DNA of 9,899 bases from Treponema sp. (GTDB lineage Bacteria > Spirochaetota > Spirochaetia > Treponematales > Treponemataceae), in assembly GCA_016297405.1 (NCBI GenBank), contig JAEDGP010000070.1, forward strand, positions 1 to 9,899, in the 5' to 3' direction. The notes under the pieces were generated by a model that worked only from the letters and a program-made list of their open reading frames with translations, did not search any database and had not been told where the DNA came from. Below, piece by piece: positions 1 to 5,815 of this stretch. Made by a program: the position numbers and the translations under genes. Position 1 is the first letter of the stretch; every line of letters starts with the position of its first letter.

Positions 1-17
1 GGACAGCCTTTTTTATT
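1..17 (+). terminator. Possible 3' half of a terminator cut by the window edge
   Basis: The window opens with GGACAGCC followed directly by a T-rich run (positions 9-17). This is what the descending arm and U-tract of an intrinsic terminator of a plus-strand gene ending left of the window would look like. The ascending arm would lie outside the window, so pairing cannot be tested. It could equally be chance. Confidence 0.25.
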
Positions 18-21
18 GGTT

Positions 22-53
22 ATGACGATTCAGGTTTTTGTTTGAATTGTCAT
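22..53. other. 11-bp stem-loop beyond the STAS gene stop
   Basis: ATGACGATTCA (22-32) pairs with TGAATTGTCAT (43-53) around a 10-base loop. Read on the plus strand all 11 pairs form, one of them G-U. Read on the minus strand, the direction of the STAS gene that ends 16 bases away, the G-U becomes an A-C mismatch. Neither strand has a U-tract directly after the stem, so it is not a textbook intrinsic terminator. It may be a 3'-end stability structure or a weak terminator between converging transcripts. Confidence 0.4.
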
Positions 54-69
54 GATATACAAGAATGTT

Positions 70-624
70 TTAGCCTAAAGAAACCTGACCTTTCTCATCA
101 ATTGCAATGATTGATTTGCATTCCGAACAGCGGAATCTTCCAGCACGGGTTGCGCGAAGGTGTTTGTTGCATACCGGGCAAGCGAATACTTTTGGGAATA
201 CACTTTCTACAACAGGTGCACCGTTTTTGAAGAAAGCTATAGCATCTTCGACTGAATCCTTGATGTTGAAGAACTGAGAAAATCCCAAAAGCTGGAATAC
301 TTCATAAACCTTTGGCTGTATTTCAAGAAGAACGATATCGCCTCCCTTAGGTCTAAGCATTTTAAGGAAGGATGTGAATGAACCGATACCGGTTGACGAA
401 ACGTAGTTCAATGCCGAACAGTTGAAGATGATGTTTATAAAACCTGTTTCGATAACTTTGGTGATTTTTTTCTGGAAAAAGTTTGAATTGTAGGTATCGA
501 TGTAGCCATTCAGATAAACTAAAACTCCGTTTGGAACTGAGTCTACCTTTTCAAGTGAAATCTTTAGGCTTTCATCGCGATCGTCATCAAAGCTTGGGAC
601 TATATTATTATTATTTGTGTTCAT
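70..624 (-). CDS. STAS-domain anti-sigma factor antagonist with C-terminal zinc ribbon
   Basis: 184 residues. Residues about 18-132 form a STAS domain of the SpoIIAA/RsbV type. Such proteins bind an anti-sigma kinase in the cytoplasm and release its sigma factor; phosphorylation of one serine switches them off. The diagnostic loop is YVSSTGIGSF (74-83), where Ser77 matches the phosphorylated serine. The usual preceding Asp is Ser76 and the following Ser is Thr78. Residues 149-169 hold two CxxC pairs (C149/C152 and C166/C169, 13 residues apart), a zinc-ribbon pattern not normally present in stand-alone antagonists of about 110 residues. The ATG start is supported by GGAG nine bases upstream and by a promoter at 669-697. 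No partner kinase or phosphatase gene is within the window. The STAS call is firm; the pathway is unknown, and a role in a non-sigma partner switch is possible. Confidence 0.85.
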   Translation of the reverse strand: MNTNNNNIVPSFDDDRDESLKISLEKVDSVPNGVLVYLNGYIDTYNSNFFQKKITKVIETGFINIIFNCSALNYVSSTGIGSFTSFLKMLRPKGGDIVLLEIQPKVYEVFQLLGFSQFFNIKDSVEDAIAFFKNGAPVVESVFPKVFACPVCNKHLRATRAGRFRCSECKSIIAIDEKGQVSLG

Positions 625-668
625 ATAATCAAACTCCGCATTTTTAAAACTATAAAGCGTATCAGCTA

Positions 669-697
669 ATATTACTATAATTTTGTTATATGGTCAA
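669..697 (-). promoter_or_regulatory. Sigma70-type promoter of the STAS gene
   Basis: On the minus strand TTGACC (697-692) is followed after 17 bases by TAATAT (674-669). The predicted start near 662 gives a leader of about 38 bases that includes the GGAG ribosome site, so this is a conventional leadered transcript. It is divergent from the trmJ promoter 39 bases away. Confidence 0.6.
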
Positions 698-735
698 ATT
701 AAGAATAACAACTCTTCGTGTTTTTTTATAGTTTC

Positions 736-763
736 TTTACTTTTTTTTGGTGATTGATATACT
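736..763 (+). promoter_or_regulatory. Sigma70-type extended -10 promoter of trmJ, predicted leaderless
   Basis: TTTACT (736-741), 16-base spacer, TATACT (758-763) preceded by TG one base before (extended -10). Six bases separate the -10 box from the ATG at 770, so the expected +1 (seven bases past the box) is the A of the start codon. No Shine-Dalgarno precedes the start; the only G-rich stretch (749-752) is too far away and lies inside the promoter spacer. Confidence 0.6.
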
Positions 764-769
764 TTTTTT

Positions 770-1510
770 ATGGACTTGAATAAAATATATGTGATTTTGG
801 ATCATCCTGACGAATGCAGGAACATCGGATCTGCCTGCAGGGCTATGGCAAACAATGATATTACTCATCTGAGAATCGTCGGAAAACGAGAAAATTATGA
901 TGTGGACAAAGTTCATGTTCTGGCCATCCATGCAGCTTATATTTTTGATAATGCAGAGTTCTTTGATACTTTAGCAGATGCTGTTTCTGATTGTTCTGTT
1001 GCTGCAGGAACCACAAGACGCAGAGGAAAAAAGCGAAAAGGCAAGCTGCTCCTTCCTGAAGAATTTGCAAAAACCGCAGGCGTTGCCTCTGGAGACGGAA
1101 GTGATGATAATGGAGCTAAAGTTGCTGTTGTCTTTGGAAACGAACGGACCGGACTTACGGATGAGCAACTTGAGCATTGTCCTGTTGGGGTTACGATTCC
1201 ATCCAGTTCTGATTTTGGATCCCTGAATCTTTCACATGCAGTTCAAATCATTTGCTATCATCTTTTCAGGGAAAAAAACAGTTACCTTACAGGATATACC
1301 CCTTTGTCGTTGGAGCGTATCGACAAAACCGTTCATATCATAGCCGATAACCTTCAGAAAATCGGGTTCTTTAAGGTTACCGGCCGTCCTGATATGGAAC
1401 GATTCTGGCAAAGTTTGCTTTCCAGGGCTTCCCTTTCGGAAAGTGAAGCCCAATATATCGAAAAAATCTTCAGCAAAGCTGCAGGGCTGGCCTCAAAATC
1501 AAAAGACTAG
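770..1510 (+). CDS. trmJ: tRNA 2'-O-ribose methyltransferase, TrmJ type (SPOUT superfamily)
   Basis: 246 residues, the same length as E. coli TrmJ, which methylates the 2'-OH of nucleotide 32 in the anticodon loop using S-adenosylmethionine. The SPOUT motifs are in order: N18-I-G with R24 (motif 1), FGNERTGL at 122-129 (motif 2) and SLNLSHAVQ at 151-159 (motif 3), which together build the knotted cofactor site. The C-terminal region (about 180-240) matches the TrmJ extension that aids tRNA binding and dimerisation. A basic stretch at 83-92 (RRRGKKRKGK) is a likely RNA contact. The ATG has no ribosome site but lies exactly at the predicted transcription start. The last 12 bases overlap the 3' end of the convergent AAA+ gene. 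Exact tRNA targets cannot be read from sequence; LasT-type relatives are the alternative. Confidence 0.88.
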   Translation: MDLNKIYVILDHPDECRNIGSACRAMANNDITHLRIVGKRENYDVDKVHVLAIHAAYIFDNAEFFDTLADAVSDCSVAAGTTRRRGKKRKGKLLLPEEFAKTAGVASGDGSDDNGAKVAVVFGNERTGLTDEQLEHCPVGVTIPSSSDFGSLNLSHAVQIICYHLFREKNSYLTGYTPLSLERIDKTVHIIADNLQKIGFFKVTGRPDMERFWQSLLSRASLSESEAQYIEKIFSKAAGLASKSKD

Positions 1511-2647
1511 ATCCATCGGTTTTATGGAATTGTTATGGGGGTTGCATTCAAGTGTCTTTTCCAGACATTTGAGCAATTCTCTTGTGTTTCCCTTCCACTC
1601 CTGTTTTGAAAGATAGTCCAATGTTTCTTCCGTGAATTCTCCGGAACGCTGTTGCTTTTCCAAAAAATGCATTGCCATGTCGATTATGTCCTGGGGCCTT
1701 TCTCTTAGTGGAGGAATGCGAATTACGCTTCCTGCAATCCTGTTGTAGAAATCCAGACGGAGTCGTTTTTCCTTCATTAGTTTTTCTGCGCTTTCATTTG
1801 TGGCGCATACAATTCTGACACTGCTTTTCTGTTCCGTTGTGCTTCCCATGTTATAGAACATCCCGTCATCCAGAAAGGTCAAAAGCCCTGTCTGAACCTG
1901 AATGCTCATGCTTTCAATTTCGTCAAGAAAGAACATACCGCCGTCCAGTTCTTTCAGTAATCCCTGTGATTTTTCTGCACCGGTATATGCGCTTTTTGTG
2001 GACCCGAATAATAGCGATGAAAAAAGTTCGTCATGAAAGTTTGCCACGTTGAATTGTCTGAATGGTCCGTTGTTCTGCGGCGAAATCTTGTGAATTACCT
2101 TTGCAAGCATTGTTTTCCCAGTCCCCGTTTCCCCTTCAAGCAGTATGGGCCTGTTTCCCTGACTAGCTTCAATGATTTGTGTTCTTAGAAAATCTGACTG
2201 CCATGAGCTTCCGATGAAGCATCTGAGGGCATCGGGTATTGTTTGCTGTATAGGGACTAGGTTTGCGTGGGTTAATCGGCTGGCTTTCGCAAAGTCAAAG
2301 ATTGTTTGCCTGACTATTTCCGGGTCGCATGGCAGGCGAATGATTTGTTTGTTGTATGACAAGATTTTGTTCAGTATGGAGTCGCTGAAATTTTCAGGGA
2401 TTATGAACAACCCCTGGCTTATCAGTTCCATGAACGAATCGATGTTTTCCAACAATGGCTGGCTTTCAATGAATGCGCTGCAATCAAAAACTACCGGGCG
2501 TTTGAAAATTACAGGAGCAGACGTTTTCTTTGCGATTATCGACCTGTTTTGTGCAAACAGGTTGAATTGGGTACCTACTGCGGTGCGGCAGAGGTTTTGG
2601 ATGTCTTCTCGTTCAGAAAAGACGGATAAACTACTTTTTATAATCAA
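1499..2647 (-). CDS. Sigma54-activator-type AAA+ ATPase, degenerate receiver, no DNA-binding domain
   Basis: 382 residues. Residues 148-382 are a sigma54-interaction AAA+ domain: Walker A GETGTGKT (172-179), sigma54-contact loop SAYTGA (219-224) in place of the usual GAFTGA, Walker B FFLDE (239-243), sensor I around N284, arginine fingers R297 and R303, sensor II GNTREL (353-358). The protein ends just after the AAA+ fold, so the Fis-type helix-turn-helix of ordinary activators is missing. Residues 1-120 resemble a receiver fold (D55 after a beta strand, an L-P-C-D segment at 105-108 where K-P-F is expected) but the acidic pair and conserved Lys are absent. The TTG start at 2645-2647 is the only usual start after an in-frame stop and has AGAGGA six bases upstream. 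It is last in the protease operon, 47 bases after the glycosyltransferase-like gene. It probably activates RNA polymerase-sigma54 from solution or through a partner. Confidence 0.85.
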   Translation of the reverse strand: MIIKSSLSVFSEREDIQNLCRTAVGTQFNLFAQNRSIIAKKTSAPVIFKRPVVFDCSAFIESQPLLENIDSFMELISQGLFIIPENFSDSILNKILSYNKQIIRLPCDPEIVRQTIFDFAKASRLTHANLVPIQQTIPDALRCFIGSSWQSDFLRTQIIEASQGNRPILLEGETGTGKTMLAKVIHKISPQNNGPFRQFNVANFHDELFSSLLFGSTKSAYTGAEKSQGLLKELDGGMFFLDEIESMSIQVQTGLLTFLDDGMFYNMGSTTEQKSSVRIVCATNESAEKLMKEKRLRLDFYNRIAGSVIRIPPLRERPQDIIDMAMHFLEKQQRSGEFTEETLDYLSKQEWKGNTRELLKCLEKTLECNPHNNSIKPMDLVF

Positions 2648-2653
2648 AATGAT

Positions 2654-2659
2654 TCCTCT
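2654..2659 (-). promoter_or_regulatory. Ribosome binding site that fixes a TTG start
   Basis: AGAGGA on the minus strand lies six bases before the TTG at 2647-2645. The in-frame TGA at 2668-2666 rules out a longer reading frame, so this site decides the start of the AAA+ protein. Confidence 0.65.
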
Positions 2660-2694
2660 CCCAGATCATCATTTTGATTTACTCTAACAAATTA

Positions 2695-3432
2695 TTATTT
2701 TTTAAACAATCTGTTGAAAAGCAAAATAAAAAGAAAGTGGATGAATGGAAATACAAGGAAAATCTTTAACGGGTTGCGTAGAATTGCATGCCAGATTTCA
2801 TGTCCCCGATCGAAAGTTTTTTCGCTGACCCGGTGGATTCGTTTTGAAAAGATTCCAAAACAGTCCTTGTAATAAAGGAAGATGCTTGATGAGAATTGGT
2901 TGCGTCGGCGGTAAACCCAGGTGTCTTTTTCTTTTATGCCGTCGCTTATAAGAACCATTGCCGGGGAAGCTTTGTAGATGGCCTGAATGATGTTTCCTTC
3001 TGCGTTCTTCGGATAATATCCCTGATATCTTCCAAGAATTTTAAGCGAAGGAAATGTGTCGCGAACATTGCGCTCGGCTGTATGCAGGGTTTGGTTTCTG
3101 GATCCAAGCAGGTAAATGGATTTGAAATGGGAGTCCAGAATCGAAAGAAATTCGATTACGATGCTGAACGGATTGTAGCGAACGGGAACAGGTCTTTTGA
3201 GGAATAATGCTGCTTTTATAAGGCTTTTTGATATTGGAAGCACAAGGTCTGCGTTCAGGACACAGTTGCGAAAATCACCTTTGTGGCGGGCTCTCAAAAA
3301 TCCCCACACTGAAAGGAAGACGATTTGTTTTGTTCCCGGTTTTGCAAGCAGTTCAAGGATTTCCATTTCGATATCTTCCCTTGGAAGTACATGCATTGGA
3401 ACTCCGGCTACAACTATTCTCTGTATACCCAT
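2695..3432 (-). CDS. WecG/TagA/CpsF-family glycosyltransferase homologue, active site divergent
   Basis: 245 residues. The overall pattern matches the WecG/TagA/CpsF family, which transfers N-acetylmannosamine(uronate)-type sugars onto lipid-linked intermediates at the inner membrane face. The N-terminal VAGVPMHVL (8-16), NADLVLP (60-66), LLGSRNQT (108-115), FPSLKILGRYQGYY (127-140) and a WVYRRR segment (172-177) correspond to family blocks. However, the expected D-G after the LP of block 2, which holds the proposed catalytic Asp in TagA, is I67-S68, and the usual G-x-P-x-Q-E block is SDGIKEKD (163-170). A hydrophobic helix at about 223-240 followed by R/K residues likely anchors the C-terminus in the membrane. 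The ATG overlaps rsmE by 19 bases and has GGAGA seven bases upstream. No other sugar gene is adjacent. It may have altered specificity or be non-catalytic. Confidence 0.7.
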   Translation of the reverse strand: MGIQRIVVAGVPMHVLPREDIEMEILELLAKPGTKQIVFLSVWGFLRARHKGDFRNCVLNADLVLPISKSLIKAALFLKRPVPVRYNPFSIVIEFLSILDSHFKSIYLLGSRNQTLHTAERNVRDTFPSLKILGRYQGYYPKNAEGNIIQAIYKASPAMVLISDGIKEKDTWVYRRRNQFSSSIFLYYKDCFGIFSKRIHRVSEKTFDRGHEIWHAILRNPLKIFLVFPFIHFLFILLFNRLFKK

Positions 3433-4253
3433 GATTTATTCTCCAGAATCGCTGATTGGACTGCTGCTATTCCGTAAAGTGCTGCAGTCTCGCATCTTAA
3501 TATATTTACGGCAAAATGAACGGGAACAAAACCATATTCGCTCATGATTTCGATTTCATCGCTGCTTATGCCGCCTTCGCAGCCAGCCGCAATAACCGCC
3601 ATTTCCACGTTTTTTTGACCGATGATACGATGTATTGGCTGGGATTTTTCTGTTCTTTCCCAAAGGGCGACAGCGGCGTTGTCTGGCTTTGTTTGAACGG
3701 CATCCTTCCACAACAGACAGGCGTCTTTCAGTGACATTGGCGGCAGGACTTTCGTGTCTATTGGGGAACCGCTTTGCTGCCGTGCTTCCTTGATGATTCG
3801 TTCTATTCGCTGACCTTTTGTGCTGTTCATCGCCTGGATGTTCTGTTTTTGGGAAAAAACTCCTTCAATGGGAACAATGCAGCTTACGCCACATTCTACG
3901 GCCTGCCTTATGATTTGCTCCATCTTTGCAGGTTTTGCAATGAACTGGAAAAGCCAATATTCGGTTGCATTCAGATTTGCGCTGATTTGGGCTGCGGAAA
4001 CGCAGTGTTTTTCGCTGCTTTCAGGTTTTTCAGTCAAACTGCACTTTGAACTGCAAACTTGTAGCGTCAACGTCCTGGTTTCTTCGGAAATTTGGGCAAC
4101 AGTTGTGTTTTGTAAGGTTCCGTCCGGAAGACGGATGCTAACCATGTCGCCTGGTTTTGTCCTTAAAACCTGGCGCATGTAGCGGAAGTCTTTTCCTGTT
4201 ATGAAGATCAATCCTTTTCTGTCTGGATAGGATTGGGAAAGGAATTGCCTCAT
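3414..4253 (-). CDS. rsmE: 16S rRNA (uracil1498-N3)-methyltransferase RsmE
   Basis: 279 residues. RsmE methylates N3 of U1498 in 16S rRNA in assembled 30S subunits. An N-terminal PUA-like RNA-binding region (about 1-65, with YMRQVLRTKPGD at 25-36) precedes a SPOUT domain: KMEQIIRQAVECGV (110-123), EARQQSG (156-162), GCEGG (224-228) and NILRCETAA (250-258), the last two forming the cofactor knot. The family usually has GPEGG, so Pro is replaced by Cys here. A hydrophilic insertion of about 25 residues (67-92) makes it longer than the typical 240-250. The start codon overlaps the protease stop in an ATGA arrangement (4250-4253), indicating translational coupling; only a weak AAGG precedes it. 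Confidence 0.92.
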   Translation of the reverse strand: MRQFLSQSYPDRKGLIFITGKDFRYMRQVLRTKPGDMVSIRLPDGTLQNTTVAQISEETRTLTLQVCSSKCSLTEKPESSEKHCVSAAQISANLNATEYWLFQFIAKPAKMEQIIRQAVECGVSCIVPIEGVFSQKQNIQAMNSTKGQRIERIIKEARQQSGSPIDTKVLPPMSLKDACLLWKDAVQTKPDNAAVALWERTEKSQPIHRIIGQKNVEMAVIAAGCEGGISSDEIEIMSEYGFVPVHFAVNILRCETAALYGIAAVQSAILENKSWVYRE

Positions 4254-5740
4254 TTTGCAGAAGCCTTTTCTTCTTCGGCTTTGTTTTCTTCTGCTTCCTG
4301 CTGAAGTTCTTTCAGCGTTTTGGTTGAATGCACAAGGTTCTGGAAATCACTTGTTGTGTTGATGATTTCTATGGCTCTTTTTAGCTGGATGTCGTAGTCC
4401 AGGTCAAAAAGAGCAGTGGGTTTTGTTTTGTTTGCATGAATGCGGATAAGTCTTCTTAAAAGGCGTTTGTCGAGCTTGTATTTGCCGTAAAGCTGGTCTG
4501 CTGCATCAGTAATCTGGGCTTCTGACATGTCTGGGGTTTCATCGACAATGTTGTCGATTGCGCTGTCTTTCATCATTTGAGAAAAGCTTTTTTCCTCTTC
4601 TTCTGTCAGATTTGGATATGCAATTTCTTCATCAGGAGGAATGCCAACTTTGTCGATGTTCGTGTCGCTTGGAGTGTAATATCTTGCGACAGTTATCTTG
4701 ATGCCCTCATCTTCGGAAAATGGGATTACCTGCTGAACGGAGCCTTTTCCGTAGGTTCTTTGGCCTACAAGGTAAGCAAGATGATTGTCCTTCAATGCTC
4801 CAGAAAGAATTTCCGAAGCGCTTGCTGATCCGCGGTTTATGAGCACAACGATAGGTTTTTCCCTTACGATTGTGGCTGAAGGAGTTGCATTGAATGAAGT
4901 GCAGTTTTTTGGATCGCGGCTTTTTGTGGAAACTATAGGTCCTTCGTCGATAAAGAAATCTGCCAGTGTGGAAACGCTGGAAATGAGTCCGCCAGGATTG
5001 TCACGAAGATCTATGATAAGGCTTGTGTAGCCGGCGTTTTCGAAGGATGCAATTGCTTCTCTGGCTCTGTCAGGAGTGTCTGGGGTAAACTGGATTATTC
5101 TCATGTACCCGATTTTTCCAATCATTCCGCTTTTTATTGTCGGAACTTCAATTAATGCTCGTGTAAGGGTAGTGGACCATCTTGTGTTTTTTCCCCTCAG
5201 AATCGTAACTTCTACATCTGTTCCCACATCTCCGCGAAGATGATTCAGTACATCCTGCATGGTCATACTTTCGGTTGGCAAGCCGTCGATTTCCGTAATC
5301 TTATCGCCTGTTGAGATTCCAGCCTTGGCTCCAGGGGAATCTTCGATAGGAGAAGCTACTTCGACGTATGCAGGTTTGTCTGCTGTGGATTCGTTTGGTT
5401 TTGAAATAGAAAGCCCGACGCCGCCGAATTTTCCGCTTGTGGTATCGGTAAGGTCACGCATTACTTCCGTGTCAAGATATGTGGTGTATGGATCATTAAG
5501 GGAGTTCATAAGTCCCTTGACGGCTCCTTCGTAAAGAATCTTCTGGTCTACTTCGTCAACGTAGTTTTCGTGCACATAATCCATGATTGTGGAAATGCGG
5601 CGTTTATAGAAAAGTGAGCTGGAGTTTCGCTCGCCGGAATTTGACTGTGCAAAACATTGTGAAGCAAAAAACGCCACAAAAGCAACGGCTGTAGTATTTA
5701 TTGTTATTTTCAGGATTCTCTTAAAGTCTATCTTTTTCAT
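4250..5740 (-). CDS. ctpA: S41-family C-terminal processing protease (CtpA/Prc type), exported
   Basis: 496 residues. This is a secreted serine protease that trims or degrades periplasmic proteins from the C-terminus. The N-terminus has basic residues, a hydrophobic stretch (about 14-26) and a likely signal peptidase site after Ala31; Cys29 is a poor lipobox because of Gln28. A cap region (about 45-95) is followed by a PDZ domain (about 104-190, with GGVGLSI at 106-112) and the peptidase core. The catalytic residues fit the family spacing: S307 in GSASASE (304-310), K332 in YGKGSVQQ (330-337) and Q336. The tail beyond 375 is charged and ends in a Glu/Lys-rich stretch (about 478-496). It is the first gene of a four-gene operon. 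The ATG has no Shine-Dalgarno and lies eight bases after a predicted -10 box. Substrates are not evident from the neighbours. Confidence 0.93.
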   Translation of the reverse strand: MKKIDFKRILKITINTTAVAFVAFFASQCFAQSNSGERNSSSLFYKRRISTIMDYVHENYVDEVDQKILYEGAVKGLMNSLNDPYTTYLDTEVMRDLTDTTSGKFGGVGLSISKPNESTADKPAYVEVASPIEDSPGAKAGISTGDKITEIDGLPTESMTMQDVLNHLRGDVGTDVEVTILRGKNTRWSTTLTRALIEVPTIKSGMIGKIGYMRIIQFTPDTPDRAREAIASFENAGYTSLIIDLRDNPGGLISSVSTLADFFIDEGPIVSTKSRDPKNCTSFNATPSATIVREKPIVVLINRGSASASEILSGALKDNHLAYLVGQRTYGKGSVQQVIPFSEDEGIKITVARYYTPSDTNIDKVGIPPDEEIAYPNLTEEEEKSFSQMMKDSAIDNIVDETPDMSEAQITDAADQLYGKYKLDKRLLRRLIRIHANKTKPTALFDLDYDIQLKRAIEIINTTSDFQNLVHSTKTLKELQQEAEENKAEEEKASAK

Positions 5741-5748
5741 GATGAAAT

Positions 5749-5777
5749 ATTTTATGGCAATGAGTTGAAAATATCAA
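5749..5777 (-). promoter_or_regulatory. Sigma70-type promoter of the protease operon, nearly leaderless
   Basis: On the minus strand TTGATA (5777-5772), 17-base spacer, TAAAAT (5754-5749). Eight bases separate the -10 box from the ATG, so the predicted leader is about 0-2 bases. No ribosome binding sequence exists in that gap. It is back to back with the MinD-like gene promoter. Confidence 0.6.
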
Positions 5778-5781
5778 TATT

Positions 5782-5809
5782 TTGCAAATGTCCTTACTTA
5801 TGGTATACT
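5782..5809 (+). promoter_or_regulatory. Sigma70-type extended -10 promoter of the MinD-like gene, predicted leaderless
   Basis: TTGCAA (5782-5787), 16-base spacer, TATACT (5804-5809) with TG one base before it. Six bases then lead to the ATG at 5816, the expected +1. The geometry (16-base spacer, TGn-TATACT, six bases, ATG) is the same as at trmJ. No Shine-Dalgarno is present. Confidence 0.65.
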
Positions 5810-5815
5810 GAAAAT

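Noticed and set aside
1406..1418. TGGC...TTTGC resembling a sigma54 promoter
   Set aside because: The GG to GC spacing is about two bases too short for a sigma54 promoter and the site lies inside trmJ.
2896..4182. Several plus-strand open frames opposite the rsmE and glycosyltransferase-like genes
   Set aside because: They are antisense to well-conserved genes, lack recognisable domains and read as low-quality Cys/Phe/Ser-rich translations.
4250..5740. The protease as a lipoprotein (Cys29)
   Set aside because: The residue before the cysteine is Gln, which fits lipobox rules poorly; a signal peptidase I site after Ala31 fits better.
5765..5815. A longer start (TTG at 5765) for the MinD-like protein, adding 17 residues
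   Set aside because: The added segment contains the predicted -35 and -10 boxes, has no ribosome site, and would put an atypical Cys/Tyr-rich leader before a P-loop that normally begins near the N-terminus.
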